Of a stretch of 64,000 nt of DNA, positions 9,456 to 18,169 are shown in pieces. The position numbers and the translations under genes were made by a program. Position 1 is the first letter of the stretch. The number at the start of each line of letters is the position of its first letter. The stretch is from NCBI RefSeq assembly GCF_009014635.1, contig NZ_BKCF01000001.1, positions 496,001-560,000 on the forward strand. Direction: 5' to 3'. Source of the stretch: Patiriisocius marinistellae (lineage in GTDB: Bacteria > Bacteroidota > Bacteroidia > Flavobacteriales > Flavobacteriaceae). Under the pieces are notes generated by a model. That model was not told the DNA's origin and ran no database searches. It saw only the letters and a list, made by a program, of their open reading frames with translations.

Positions 9456-11147
9456 ATGCGCTGGAACATATTACCTAAAATTTCCGAAGAAAAAATTAGT
9501 AAACTATCTAGTGCTCTAAACATAGATAGAAATATAGCAATATTACTCTTACAAAGAGGAATAGAGTCCTTTGAAGAAGCAAAAAGTTTTTTTAGGCCAA
9601 GCCTAGAAGAATTACACGACCCTTTTTTAATGCAAGATATGCAAGTTGCTGTTGCACGTATTGAAAAGGCAATTGAAAATCAGGAAAGTATTTTAATCTA
9701 TGGTGATTATGATGTAGATGGGACAACAAGTGTTGCGTTGATGTCTTCGTATTTAAAAACATACTACCCCAATGTTGCTACGTATATACCAGATAGATAT
9801 GATGAGGGATATGGCGTGTCTTATAAGGGAATTGACTTTGCATCAGATAATGATTTTAGTTTAATTATTGCCCTTGACTGCGGTGTAAAAGCCATTGAAA
9901 AAGTAGCATACGCAACTGAAAAAAATATTGATTTTATTATCTGTGATCACCATAGGCCTGGTAATGAACTTCCTAAAGCAATTGCAGTTCTTGATCCCAA
10001 AAGAGATGATTGCAAATATCCATTTAAGGATTTGTGTGGTTGTGGCGTGGGTTTTAAACTTATACAAGCATTAGCATCTCGAAGAGGACAGACTATTGAG
10101 GATTTGTTGTTGTACCTAGATTTAGTCGCTACGGCAATCGGCGCAGACATTGTACCCATCACTGGAGAGAATAGGATTTTGGCTCATTTCGGCTTAAAAG
10201 TTATTAATAACAACCCGCGAACAGGTTATCAAGCTATTTTAAAACAGGTTAACAAGACAAACCTCACAATTACAGATGTAGTTTTCATCATAGGACCACG
10301 AATAAATGCAGCTGGCAGAATGAAACATGGTAATCATGCGGTTACATTGCTTGTGGAAACAGATATCAACAAAGCTATAATTTGGGCTTCGGAAATTGAA
10401 CAGTTTAATAAAGACCGTCGCGAAGCAGATAAACGAATTACCAAAGAAGCACTTACACAAATCACCGAAACAAATGAAACTCAACAAATGACAACCGTTG
10501 TATATGATGAAAATTGGCATAAAGGAGTTATTGGCATCGTAGCATCAAGACTCACCGAAACCTATTATCGTCCTACATTAGTTTTCACAAAAAGTGGTGA
10601 AAAACTTGCGGCTTCTGCACGTTCTGTTAAAGGATTTGATGTGTATAATGCGTTGCAAGAATGTAGTGAATTTATAGAACAATTTGGTGGACACATGTAT
10701 GCTGCGGGACTTACGCTTTTTGAAAAAGATTACAAAAATTTTAAAGCAAAATTTGAAGATGTGGTAGCTAAAACCATTGACCCAAAATTACTTAAGCCAG
10801 AATTGGCCATCGCTTTAGAAATTGATCTAGCCGATATTACCCCCAAATTTCATCGTATATTAAAGCAATTTGCGCCTTTTGGACCAGGAAACCGCCAACC
10901 TGTTTTTTTAACTAAAAATTTGAAAGATACAGGATATGGTAAATGTGTGGGAGCAGATAAAACCCATTTGAGAGTAACCGTAAAACAAGGTAACTCAAAT
11001 CAATTTGTTGCAATAGGCTTTGGGCTAGGTGATAAAAAGGATATTGCCTGTACCAATAAAATTTTTAAAGCAGCATACGTAATAGATGAGAATGAATGGC
11101 AAGGAACTGTCAATCTTCAATTGCGATTAAAGGATATCCAAGAATAA
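9456..11147 (+). CDS. recJ: Single-stranded-DNA-specific 5'-3' exonuclease RecJ
   Basis: A DHH-superfamily nuclease for recombination and repair. It contains motif I YGDYDVDGTTS (about residues 82-92), the DHH motif ICDHHRPG (about 163-170), and a DHHA1 domain with FGGHMYAAGLTL. A C-terminal OB-like region ends in LRLKDIQE. I choose the ATG at 9456, giving MRWNILPKI, the usual RecJ opening and 563 residues. An in-frame TTG at 9432 would add only eight hydrophobic residues. Two copies of the CTTCGGAAAT decamer lie inside the gene (9480 and 10387). Confidence 0.95.
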   Translation: MRWNILPKISEEKISKLSSALNIDRNIAILLLQRGIESFEEAKSFFRPSLEELHDPFLMQDMQVAVARIEKAIENQESILIYGDYDVDGTTSVALMSSYLKTYYPNVATYIPDRYDEGYGVSYKGIDFASDNDFSLIIALDCGVKAIEKVAYATEKNIDFIICDHHRPGNELPKAIAVLDPKRDDCKYPFKDLCGCGVGFKLIQALASRRGQTIEDLLLYLDLVATAIGADIVPITGENRILAHFGLKVINNNPRTGYQAILKQVNKTNLTITDVVFIIGPRINAAGRMKHGNHAVTLLVETDINKAIIWASEIEQFNKDRREADKRITKEALTQITETNETQQMTTVVYDENWHKGVIGIVASRLTETYYRPTLVFTKSGEKLAASARSVKGFDVYNALQECSEFIEQFGGHMYAAGLTLFEKDYKNFKAKFEDVVAKTIDPKLLKPELAIALEIDLADITPKFHRILKQFAPFGPGNRQPVFLTKNLKDTGYGKCVGADKTHLRVTVKQGNSNQFVAIGFGLGDKKDIACTNKIFKAAYVIDENEWQGTVNLQLRLKDIQE

Positions 11148-11181
11148 AAATGTTTACTTTTATATAAAAAATTAACCCATT

Positions 11182-11781
11182 ATGAAAGCCCTTATCTTTT
11201 TACTGCTATTTATAATAGTAGCCATACTAGGCTATAACTTTTATAATACGTACCAGCGTTTTCACCCAGATACTTATGAGTATACCGCACATAAAAGTAT
11301 AGATGCTAATCATCCTAATAAGGCAATGCTCTTAGATTATCAAGAAGCTATTGCAGATTTAAATGGATATATAATAACACAATGGAGCGCTAATGATATT
11401 GATGTTAGAAATCCAGAAAATGATAATGCACAAACACTAGCTGCCGTTGCAACTTATGCAAAGAAAAAAGGAATTGTGAGTTATTTTGAATCTCAACTTA
11501 CCGCACCTATTCAAGAAAAAACTACAAAAACAGAGGAGCAAATTAGAGATGAATTTGTGAAAGAAATGTACAAATTTAATCCTCAAACCTTGCATGTCGG
11601 AAACAAAGGAGCACTTGTTTTTGAGTTACAACGTTTGTTAAATAATAAAGGAGAAGTTATTAAAATTGATGGGGTTTTTAATACAGAAACGCTTAACGCA
11701 CTTAAAGCTTTCGAATCTAAAAAAGGATTGTATGTTGATGGACAATTAGATGCAATGACCCTTGATTATTTGCTTCAGTAA
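11182..11781 (+). CDS. Membrane-anchored peptidoglycan-binding-domain protein
   Basis: A 199-residue protein: an N-terminal transmembrane helix (LIFLLLFIIVAILGYNFY), a linker region of about 120 residues with no recognised domain, then a PG_binding_1 domain (GNKGALVFELQRLLN...IDGVFNTETLNALKAFESKKGL...DGQLDAMTLDYLL). It is probably tethered to the inner membrane and binds peptidoglycan in the periplasm. It starts 34 bases after recJ and may share its transcript. Its stop directly abuts the stop of the convergent hydrolase. Confidence 0.78.
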   Translation: MKALIFLLLFIIVAILGYNFYNTYQRFHPDTYEYTAHKSIDANHPNKAMLLDYQEAIADLNGYIITQWSANDIDVRNPENDNAQTLAAVATYAKKKGIVSYFESQLTAPIQEKTTKTEEQIRDEFVKEMYKFNPQTLHVGNKGALVFELQRLLNNKGEVIKIDGVFNTETLNALKAFESKKGLYVDGQLDAMTLDYLLQ

Positions 11782-12711
11782 TTATTTTAAAAAATTAAGA
11801 ATTAACTGTACTATTTCTTTGGGCTTTTCTTCTTGAATAAAATGTTTTGCATCAAGCAGATGAATGTTCTCTTCGGAAATATTAAGGGTAGAAATTAAAT
11901 GCTGTTGTTGAGGTTCCCACAGTAAAAACTCATCATGTTGTCCCCAAATTACTGAAATAGGAATATTCAAATTTTTTAACGTTGTTGAATAATCTGGCAA
12001 TTCATTACAAGTTTGAGTAAAAAAATAATACATGCCTCTAGTCTTACCCTCCTTTAAAGGAGTTTTATATCCTTCTACATCAACCTTGTTTAAATCGTTT
12101 TCTTTCATTCCAGATTTAAATAAATTTTTCAACATTAAGTTAGTTGTAATCCCATTGCGATAAGCCCACATTGCTGTTCTGGCTATAAAACCTTTCTTAA
12201 AACGAATAGGTGGGTCAAACCCCTCTTCAAGAATAACACTATTTAGAATGATAAGATTTGATATTTGTAAGGGGTTCTTTTTTATAAGTTCTAAAGTCCA
12301 AAGCCCACCAGCATCGTGCATTATATGGGTCCATTGATTGATCTCTAGATATTGCATTAATGCAAGGAGTCTTTTTGCATGATTTTCTTCGCTATAAATA
12401 GCATAGCCTTTAGGTGAATTACTACTCCCATATCCTAACATGTCTGGCACAATCACACGGTGGGTTTTTGAAAGCTCCTCAATCATATTACGGTATAACC
12501 ACCCAGAAGTTGGAACCCCGTGTAAAAGCAAAATTACATCGCCTTTTCCTTGGTCAATATACTTTATATCCCCATCGGTTGATGAAAAAGATTTTTGTTG
12601 TGATCTAAAGTTTTTATAGGTAATTTGGTTAGGTTTCATAGTAGTAGATTGATAAGGTTTACATGAAATGAAAGCTAAAATTAAAATGAGGTGCAATAAA
12701 ATGTTTTGCAT
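11782..12711 (-). CDS. Lipoprotein alpha/beta hydrolase, haloalkane-dehalogenase-like
   Basis: A 309-residue alpha/beta hydrolase with a lipobox (LAFISC, Cys17). The oxyanion motif is HGVPTSGW (about 64-71). The nucleophile elbow reads HDAGG, which puts an aspartate (about Asp133) where serine hydrolases have Ser. A late acid region (WGQHDEF) and catalytic His (DAKHF) complete the triad. An Asp nucleophile is the pattern of haloalkane or fluoroacetate dehalogenases and epoxide hydrolases, so the substrate could be a haloalkane, an epoxide or another small ester-like molecule. Its envelope location would be unusual for that group. It carries one CTTCGGAAAT decamer at 11871. Confidence 0.8.
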   Translation of the reverse strand: MQNILLHLILILAFISCKPYQSTTMKPNQITYKNFRSQQKSFSSTDGDIKYIDQGKGDVILLLHGVPTSGWLYRNMIEELSKTHRVIVPDMLGYGSSNSPKGYAIYSEENHAKRLLALMQYLEINQWTHIMHDAGGLWTLELIKKNPLQISNLIILNSVILEEGFDPPIRFKKGFIARTAMWAYRNGITTNLMLKNLFKSGMKENDLNKVDVEGYKTPLKEGKTRGMYYFFTQTCNELPDYSTTLKNLNIPISVIWGQHDEFLLWEPQQQHLISTLNISEENIHLLDAKHFIQEEKPKEIVQLILNFLK

Positions 12712-12843
12712 AGATTTTAAATGTACGGTATTAAAATTGAAGTTATATAAAACTACTAGAAATGTAAAATACTAGGAAGGAGGTGATTTAACGTAAGAGT
12801 TGATAAAATATAATTATTTTCAGACTTAAAATTTCTGAAGCTA

Positions 12844-13602
12844 TTAACCTTCAAATGTTTTTATTTCAAAGGCATTACCATCAAACTCACCATATGTGTA
12901 TTGTCCAATCCAATCGCCTAAATTATAATATGTAGAGTTTGTACCAACTTTTATTTTCATTGAAAGGTGGCGATGTCCAAATACGAAGAAGTCGTAATGT
13001 TTTGTTTCTAATTTACGTTTTGCGTAGAGTGCAAGCCACTCATTTTCTTCCCCTAAAAAAGTTTTGTCATCTTCTCCAGAAATTAACTTATTCTTTACAG
13101 AAAGGTATTGTGCTAAACGCATTCCAAGTTCTGGGTGAAACCATCTAAAAAGCCAATTAAAAATAGGATTTGTAAACACTTTTTTCATGCGCTTATATCC
13201 TTTGTCACCAGGGCCTTTTCCGTCCCCATGTCCTATTAAAAACACTTTGTTATTGAAGGTAAATTCTTTGACATCCCGGTATGTAGAAATATTTAGCTCT
13301 TTTTCAAAATAGTCTTTCATCCACAAGTCGTGGTTGCCTACAAAAAAATAAATTGGGATTCCGCTGTCGCTTATTTCGGCGAGCTTGCCAAGTACACGCA
13401 CAAATCCTTTAGGAACAACAGTCCTATATTCAAACCAAAAGTCAAATAAGTCACCTAGTAAAAATATTGCTGCAGCATCTTCCTTTATTTCGTCAAGCCA
13501 ACGAACAAACTTTTTTTCGCGTGGTAAACTTTCGGCAGCTGTGGGAGCGCCTAAGTGGTTGTCGCTAGAGAAGTATATTTTTTTTCCGGCTGGAATTTGC
13601 AT
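12844..13602 (-). CDS. lpxH: UDP-2,3-diacylglucosamine diphosphatase (LpxH type)
   Basis: A 252-residue calcineurin-like phosphoesterase that would cleave UDP-2,3-diacylglucosamine to lipid X in lipid A synthesis. Metal-binding motifs are in order: SDNHLG (about 13-18), GDLFDFWFEY, GNHD, GHGDG and GHRH. The FWFEY motif after GDLFD and the spacing fit the LpxH family. The first metal motif reads DNH in place of the usual DxH. It ends 20 bases before the queD-like start region on the same strand, so the two may form an operon. Confidence 0.87.
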   Translation of the reverse strand: MQIPAGKKIYFSSDNHLGAPTAAESLPREKKFVRWLDEIKEDAAAIFLLGDLFDFWFEYRTVVPKGFVRVLGKLAEISDSGIPIYFFVGNHDLWMKDYFEKELNISTYRDVKEFTFNNKVFLIGHGDGKGPGDKGYKRMKKVFTNPIFNWLFRWFHPELGMRLAQYLSVKNKLISGEDDKTFLGEENEWLALYAKRKLETKHYDFFVFGHRHLSMKIKVGTNSTYYNLGDWIGQYTYGEFDGNAFEIKTFEG

Positions 13603-13622
13603 TATTCAAAGATATTATGATA

Positions 13623-14075
13623 TTACTCGTTATCTGTGGCGTACCATTCTGCAAAGCTGCTGTCAGTTTCTTGCAGTTTTAAGGAATGTAATGTAATAGT
13701 TTTAGGTAAGTGTTTTTTTATTTTTTCGGCAAAATCAATAACCATCATTTCGCTCGTAGGTTGATAATTTACAAGTAAAACATTATGCCCTCGGTCACTC
13801 AATTCTTTTGCAAGCTCTACGTGTGGGGTATTTTTATTGAAAACTGTAGCGTGATCAAATACATCTACAATTTCTGCCTTAACTATTTTTTTTAGATCAC
13901 TAAAATCAATAACCATCCCGTATTTTACATTATTTGTTTCAGTAATAGGGGTTCCAATTACTGTAACTGAAAGCTTATAACTATGCCCGTGAACGTTGCG
14001 GCATTTACCATCATAGCCATAAAGTGCGTGACCTGTTTCAAAAGAAAATTGTTTTGTAATGCGTATGTTGCTCAT
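13623..14075 (-). CDS. queD: 6-carboxytetrahydropterin synthase / 6-pyruvoyl tetrahydropterin synthase family
   Basis: A 150-residue T-fold enzyme. Zinc ligands are His16, His29 and His31 (FETGHAL and CRNVHGHSY), Cys25 is the likely catalytic cysteine, and the Asp-His pair is in VFDHATVF (about 74-75). The CxxxHGH spacing favours QueD, which acts in queuosine precursor synthesis, over eukaryotic-type PTPS, but the family also includes PTPS-like members. It lies directly upstream of lpxH on the same strand. Confidence 0.87.
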   Translation of the reverse strand: MSNIRITKQFSFETGHALYGYDGKCRNVHGHSYKLSVTVIGTPITETNNVKYGMVIDFSDLKKIVKAEIVDVFDHATVFNKNTPHVELAKELSDRGHNVLLVNYQPTSEMMVIDFAEKIKKHLPKTITLHSLKLQETDSSFAEWYATDNE

Positions 14076-14129
14076 AGTGTTTTTAACTAAGTTGTAAAGA
14101 TAGTTACTCCTTTAATTCACTTATATAAA

Positions 14130-14231
14130 TTATCGACGATTTTTAAACTTATTGTATACAACTACACCAACTACTAATAATGCTAATATTAAAAATAATC
14201 CTTGGCCACCTAAAAATTGTAATATTTCCAT
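14130..14231 (-). CDS. 33-residue single-span membrane microprotein
   Basis: The short reading frame starts MEILQFLGGQG, continues as one hydrophobic helix (LFLILALLVVGVVVY) and ends in a basic tail NKFKNRR. It is a plausible inner membrane microprotein. The case rests on the clean TM-plus-basic-tail pattern, the A-rich leader before the ATG, and the similar gene next to it (14259-14429). The function is unknown. Confidence 0.5.
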   Translation of the reverse strand: MEILQFLGGQGLFLILALLVVGVVVYNKFKNRR

Positions 14232-14258
14232 TGTTATCTTTTTCTTTTAAAAGTACTA

Positions 14259-14429
14259 TTATTTTAAAAACTGCTCATTTCGCTTTGCGTCTTTTTCTTT
14301 CCTTTTCTTTTCCATCTGGCGGTAGTACCGTTCGTTTTTTACCTTTTTTATGAGAAACACAATTAGTACAATAAATCCTAAAATTAAAAGGCCACCTGTG
14401 CCATTAAGGTAGTTAAATAGTTCTTTCAT
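14259..14429 (-). CDS. 56-residue single-span membrane microprotein with charged tail
   Basis: The frame reads MKELFNYLNGTGGLL, then a hydrophobic span (LILGFIVLIVFLI), then a strongly charged tail (KKVKNERYYRQMEKKRKEK). The topology resembles the 33-residue neighbour: short N-terminus with a Gly-Gly, one helix, basic cytoplasmic tail. The two are probably related by role and possibly by descent. They lie between the MATE gene and the queD-like gene on the same strand. No known family is recognised. Confidence 0.55.
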   Translation of the reverse strand: MKELFNYLNGTGGLLILGFIVLIVFLIKKVKNERYYRQMEKKRKEKDAKRNEQFLK

Positions 14430-14444
14430 TAGTATTAATACTGA

Positions 14445-15788
14445 TTAATGATTGTTTGTCGCAAGTGGATAATATTTATTACGATATTTAATAATTAATG
14501 CAATGGCGCGCCAAGCAACCCAAACAATCATAGCTATCCAAATACCTTGTAATCCCCAATCTAAATATTTTAAAATATAAAGGACTGGAACAAACCCTAA
14601 AAATGTTGCTGTTAGTAATACATTGCGTAAATAACCCATTTCACCAAGACCTTTGAAGATAGAATCTAATGTAAAAGCCATCGCATTAAAAGGTAGGCTT
14701 ATTAAAACTAAAAAAAACATGCCATAAAATATGGATAAAACTTCTGGGTCTTTGTTGTAAATGCTGCCTAAGGGGTAATATAAAGCAAAGCCTAGTATAA
14801 TTAAAACGCTGGCAATAATTATGTTATATGAAGTTACTTTTTTTGTGAGTTGCCATAATGCACTATAATTTTTTTCGCCTAATAATTTTCCCCCTAATAT
14901 ATTTCCGGCAGCGCCGTAGCCATCTAGAAAAAAGGCTGTGAAAATCCAAATATTAAAAGCAATGGTATGTGCAGCAATATATTCTTTACCTAGTGCAGTT
15001 GCTTCTCTAGTTGATAATATGAGGGCAATATTTAAAGCTACTGAGCGTAAAAATAGATTAAGACTCATAGAAACTAAACGACGAATTTCGGGATGAAGAG
15101 GAAATTTAAGTCTAAGGGAAACGTTCGTTTTTTTTAATAATAATACAAGAGAAATAATTGCCATCAAAATTTGAGAAATCAAACTTGCCCATGCCGCACC
15201 GGTAACGCCCATCGCATCAATATAGCCTTCAAAACCGTACACTAAAAGAAAATCGAGACCAATGTTTACAAGAGCCCCAATTGCAGCAACAATCATGGGC
15301 CAAAATGTGTTTTGAAGCCCTCTAAAAATTCCGAAAACGGCAAATGTGAATAGTGTTAAAGGAAATCCCCAAACTCTAATGTTATAATAATCAATACTAA
15401 GGCTAAGAATTAAGCCTTCAGCATTTAAAATTTTGAATATTTCATCTACAAAAAAATAGGTAGATACAAGAACGATAATACTAAGCCCAATGTTGAAAAA
15501 AATTGCTTGCGCAGGGAAATCTTTTAAATCATCAATGTTTCCTGCAGCACCTAAATTTTGTGATATTATTGCAGAAATAGCACTTCGGGTTTGTCCTAAA
15601 ATCCAAATAAGCGCAGAAAGAAACGCTCCCACAATCCCCACGGCTGCCAAAGACTCAGTACCGTAAAGCTCCATGTTACCCACAACGGCAGCATCTGTAC
15701 TTGACAAAACTGGCTCTGCAATACCCGCAATGATTGCTGGAATAGCAAGTTGTTGTATGCGTTTAAATGAAATGTTTGTTGCTGTCAT
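14445..15788 (-). CDS. MATE family efflux transporter (DinF-like)
   Basis: An exporter of the MATE family, about 447 residues with 12 predicted membrane spans. Typical features are the N-terminal LAIPAIIAGIAEPVLSSTDA segment with VVGN, repeated near the middle, and LDSIFKGLGEM late in the protein. It would export cationic drugs or metabolites against a Na+ or H+ gradient; the DinF-like branch is suggested by the TDAAVVG region. The start chosen is the ATG at 15788 (MTATNISFKR). A longer frame reaching 15866 would overlap the acetyltransferase gene and adds residues without membrane character. Confidence 0.87.
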   Translation of the reverse strand: MTATNISFKRIQQLAIPAIIAGIAEPVLSSTDAAVVGNMELYGTESLAAVGIVGAFLSALIWILGQTRSAISAIISQNLGAAGNIDDLKDFPAQAIFFNIGLSIIVLVSTYFFVDEIFKILNAEGLILSLSIDYYNIRVWGFPLTLFTFAVFGIFRGLQNTFWPMIVAAIGALVNIGLDFLLVYGFEGYIDAMGVTGAAWASLISQILMAIISLVLLLKKTNVSLRLKFPLHPEIRRLVSMSLNLFLRSVALNIALILSTREATALGKEYIAAHTIAFNIWIFTAFFLDGYGAAGNILGGKLLGEKNYSALWQLTKKVTSYNIIIASVLIILGFALYYPLGSIYNKDPEVLSIFYGMFFLVLISLPFNAMAFTLDSIFKGLGEMGYLRNVLLTATFLGFVPVLYILKYLDWGLQGIWIAMIVWVAWRAIALIIKYRNKYYPLATNNH

Positions 15789-15841
15789 TAGGAAGTGCAA
15801 AATTACACTTTTGGGTTTCAGCTTAGGTGTATTTTTAGCTT

Positions 15842-16345
15842 TTATGTAATAATTAATTCGTAGCAATAAAAAGAGAATTCACTTTGTCGAGGAAAATAAA
15901 TTTCGCCTGTTTTTAAATATCCACGAGCGAGATAAAATTTTTGATTCCGTAGGTTTTGACTAAAGGTGTCTAGTCTTATTGAACTAACATTATTTTGTAT
16001 GGCTAACATTTCAGCAAAATCCATTAACCTTTTAGCATATCCTTGATGTTGAAAATCTGGATGAATTGCCACTCGATGAATATAATAGTGTTTTGAATCT
16101 TTTGTATTCCACTCGATATCATTATACTCTATATCTTTTTCTTCTGAAATTGTAATGCACCCTATTATCGTCTTAGAAATGGTAAGTACATAAAGTTCGC
16201 CACTAGAAACATCTTTTTCAAACGCCTTTATATTGGGATATTCATCATTCCATTGATATATTTTGTTTTCAATCATCTTAACGGCACAGGCTCTTGTAAT
16301 TGCCATAACTTGTACAATTTCTGATGGTTTAGCTTTCCTAATCAT
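15842..16345 (-). CDS. GNAT family N-acetyltransferase
   Basis: A 167-residue acetyltransferase of the GNAT fold. The N-terminal MIRKAKPSEI is followed by the central VAIHPDFQHQGYAKRLMDFAE, the acetyl-CoA pyrophosphate-binding motif A (Q/RxxGxA), and a late SFYCYEL strand. The acceptor substrate cannot be read from the sequence. The gene is directly upstream of the MATE gene on the same strand, 53 bases away, which is compatible with co-transcription. Confidence 0.85.
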   Translation of the reverse strand: MIRKAKPSEIVQVMAITRACAVKMIENKIYQWNDEYPNIKAFEKDVSSGELYVLTISKTIIGCITISEEKDIEYNDIEWNTKDSKHYYIHRVAIHPDFQHQGYAKRLMDFAEMLAIQNNVSSIRLDTFSQNLRNQKFYLARGYLKTGEIYFPRQSEFSFYCYELIIT

Positions 16346-16388
16346 TATTTAACGGTTAATTTTGCAGATAGTTTAAAGATACTGTTTT

Positions 16389-17183
16389 ATGAAAAATATT
16401 TTAGTTCCTATTGGTTCAAGTAAAAGTGCTGCGAGTAATTTGCAATATGCGATTGATTTAGCACATGAAGTTGATGCGTTTGTACATGTTATATCTGTAT
16501 TTCAAGAAGTTTCTAAAGTGGGAGGCTTAACTAAAGTGAATGCCATTATGAAAGAAGACACAGATGATAAGCTAAGTAAGATTCTGTCACAAGTTAATGA
16601 TAAGGGAGTAACAATTATTCCACATGCTATTAAAGGAAATGTTTTTGAAGGTGTGAGTCGTTTTAACAAACATATATCTGTAGATTTAATGGTGTTGTCT
16701 CCTCGAAGTAATAGTATTCGTGAAGAGGTTTTCTTAGGAAAAACATCTGGTAAGCTTATTAAAAACACTAATATCCCTGCACTTATTGTTCCTGAGGGAG
16801 CTGTCTTTAAACAACCTAAACGTATTTTATTAGCATTTAAAAATGGTACGTTTAAAAAGAAAAGTGTTTTAGAACCACTTAAAAAGTTTAAAAAGAATTT
16901 TGGCACTGAAATCAATGTGCTGCACGTTTCTACTCCAGATTCAACAGAGGAGATGAAACATGTTTCGGGAAAATTAAAGGTGTTGCAAAATGCATATACA
17001 ACTTCAGAAAACGCAACGACTTTTCAGGCTGTTTTAGAACATTTTCAAAGTAACAATCCAGATATGTTGTGTGTAGTGCGGCGCAAGCGAGGGTTTTTTA
17101 AAAAATTATGGGAGAAAAACGTAGTTTTGAAAAAAGAATTCCACACGTCTAAGCCTTTATTAGTTTTAAGTGTTCAACATTAA
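16389..17183 (+). CDS. Universal stress protein (UspA-like)
   Basis: A 264-residue Usp. The first half starts MKNILVPIGSSKSAASNLQYA and contains LMVLSPRSNSIREEVFLGKTSGKLIKNTNIPALIVPE, whose G-9x-G(S/T)-like phosphate loop suggests nucleotide binding. The second half (RILLAFKNG...PLLVLSVQH) is a weaker Usp repeat ending in a short strand. It stands alone, divergent from the acetyltransferase gene, and ends at a strong terminator. It is distinct from the tandem Usp at 5480 by its start and motif detail. Confidence 0.85.
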   Translation: MKNILVPIGSSKSAASNLQYAIDLAHEVDAFVHVISVFQEVSKVGGLTKVNAIMKEDTDDKLSKILSQVNDKGVTIIPHAIKGNVFEGVSRFNKHISVDLMVLSPRSNSIREEVFLGKTSGKLIKNTNIPALIVPEGAVFKQPKRILLAFKNGTFKKKSVLEPLKKFKKNFGTEINVLHVSTPDSTEEMKHVSGKLKVLQNAYTTSENATTFQAVLEHFQSNNPDMLCVVRRKRGFFKKLWEKNVVLKKEFHTSKPLLVLSVQH

Positions 17184-17197
17184 AAAATTTTGATTAT

Positions 17198-17233
17198 AAA
17201 AAAAAGCTACATTAATTTGATGTAGCTTTTTTT
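17198..17233 (+). terminator. Intrinsic terminator after the Usp gene
   Basis: Arms AAAAAAAGCTACAT and ATGTAGCTTTTTTT enclose a seven-base loop. The stem is followed by the T tract of the right arm, 15 bases after the Usp stop codon. Confidence 0.85.
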
Positions 17234-17329
17234 GTGAAAAATATCTTATTTATAACCAATTACGTATATTCTGCGAATTTAGCGCACTATCGAACTTAGC
17301 AAATTGTACTAAGTAGAGACGAGTTATAT

Positions 17330-18169
17330 TTATATTTTAATGAAATCTATGGTTTTGTTCACGACAGTTTCTAATTGTAAAGAGAGTTTATTTTCCTCCC
17401 ATGGATGCTTGGTGTTAAATACATGATCTGAGTTTTGTATAATTTGAAACTTAGCGTTTGGTTGCCATTTTTTTAAGGCTTTTCCTTCTTCAATTTTTAC
17501 AGATGTGTCATTGTCACCATGAATTATTAATAAAGGCTTATTGAGGCTTTTGACAGCGCGCTTAATAGTTAACCTTTCTTCATTTGAATCAAAATTTTTG
17601 TAAAATTGCCAATCGTGTGGCATTTCTTGTTTTGTACGTCCATTTTTTACAAACATACGGCCCGTTTTTTTCCATGCTACAAATTGTGGAGTACCTATCA
17701 TAAACCTACTTTTATAATCACTTACACCTGCCCAAGTAATTACCTTATTTACACGGCTATCTTCTTCACCCTTAATTAAGACAATGCCGCCTCCCCTGCT
17801 GTGTCCAATTATATTTATATTGTCTAGCGCAACTTCGTTTTTATAAACGTTAGTAACATGAGTTATAACCCTGTTTAAATCATCTAACTCTATTGAATAA
17901 TTATTTTTTGCAAAAGCTTCTAAATCTGGAAAATCAATGGGTTGCTCCACTGTTCCACCATTAAGAGAAAAATTAAATTTTATAAATAGAAAGCCTGCTT
18001 TTGCAAAACTTTGAGCGACTAGGTCCCATGCCCCCCAATCTTTAAAACCCTTATAACCGTGACAGAAAATAACTACAGGTTTTTGACCATCTTCTTTAGG
18101 TTTAAATACATCATAAACTATGGGACTCTTGTTTTGAGATTCTATAACTCTATTTTTAAGTTTAATCAT
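17330..18169 (-). CDS. Alpha/beta hydrolase (serine nucleophile)
   Basis: A 279-residue cytoplasmic hydrolase. The nucleophile elbow is GHSRGGG (about residue 120-126), the acid is in IIHGDNDTSVK and the catalytic His in NSDHVF. The FCHGYKGFKDWGAW region forms the oxyanion hole. It resembles dienelactone hydrolase/esterase-type proteins with no signal peptide. The start overlaps the end of the addB-like gene by four bases (ATGA type), so the two are translationally coupled. The substrate is unknown. Confidence 0.85.
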   Translation of the reverse strand: MIKLKNRVIESQNKSPIVYDVFKPKEDGQKPVVIFCHGYKGFKDWGAWDLVAQSFAKAGFLFIKFNFSLNGGTVEQPIDFPDLEAFAKNNYSIELDDLNRVITHVTNVYKNEVALDNINIIGHSRGGGIVLIKGEEDSRVNKVITWAGVSDYKSRFMIGTPQFVAWKKTGRMFVKNGRTKQEMPHDWQFYKNFDSNEERLTIKRAVKSLNKPLLIIHGDNDTSVKIEEGKALKKWQPNAKFQIIQNSDHVFNTKHPWEENKLSLQLETVVNKTIDFIKI

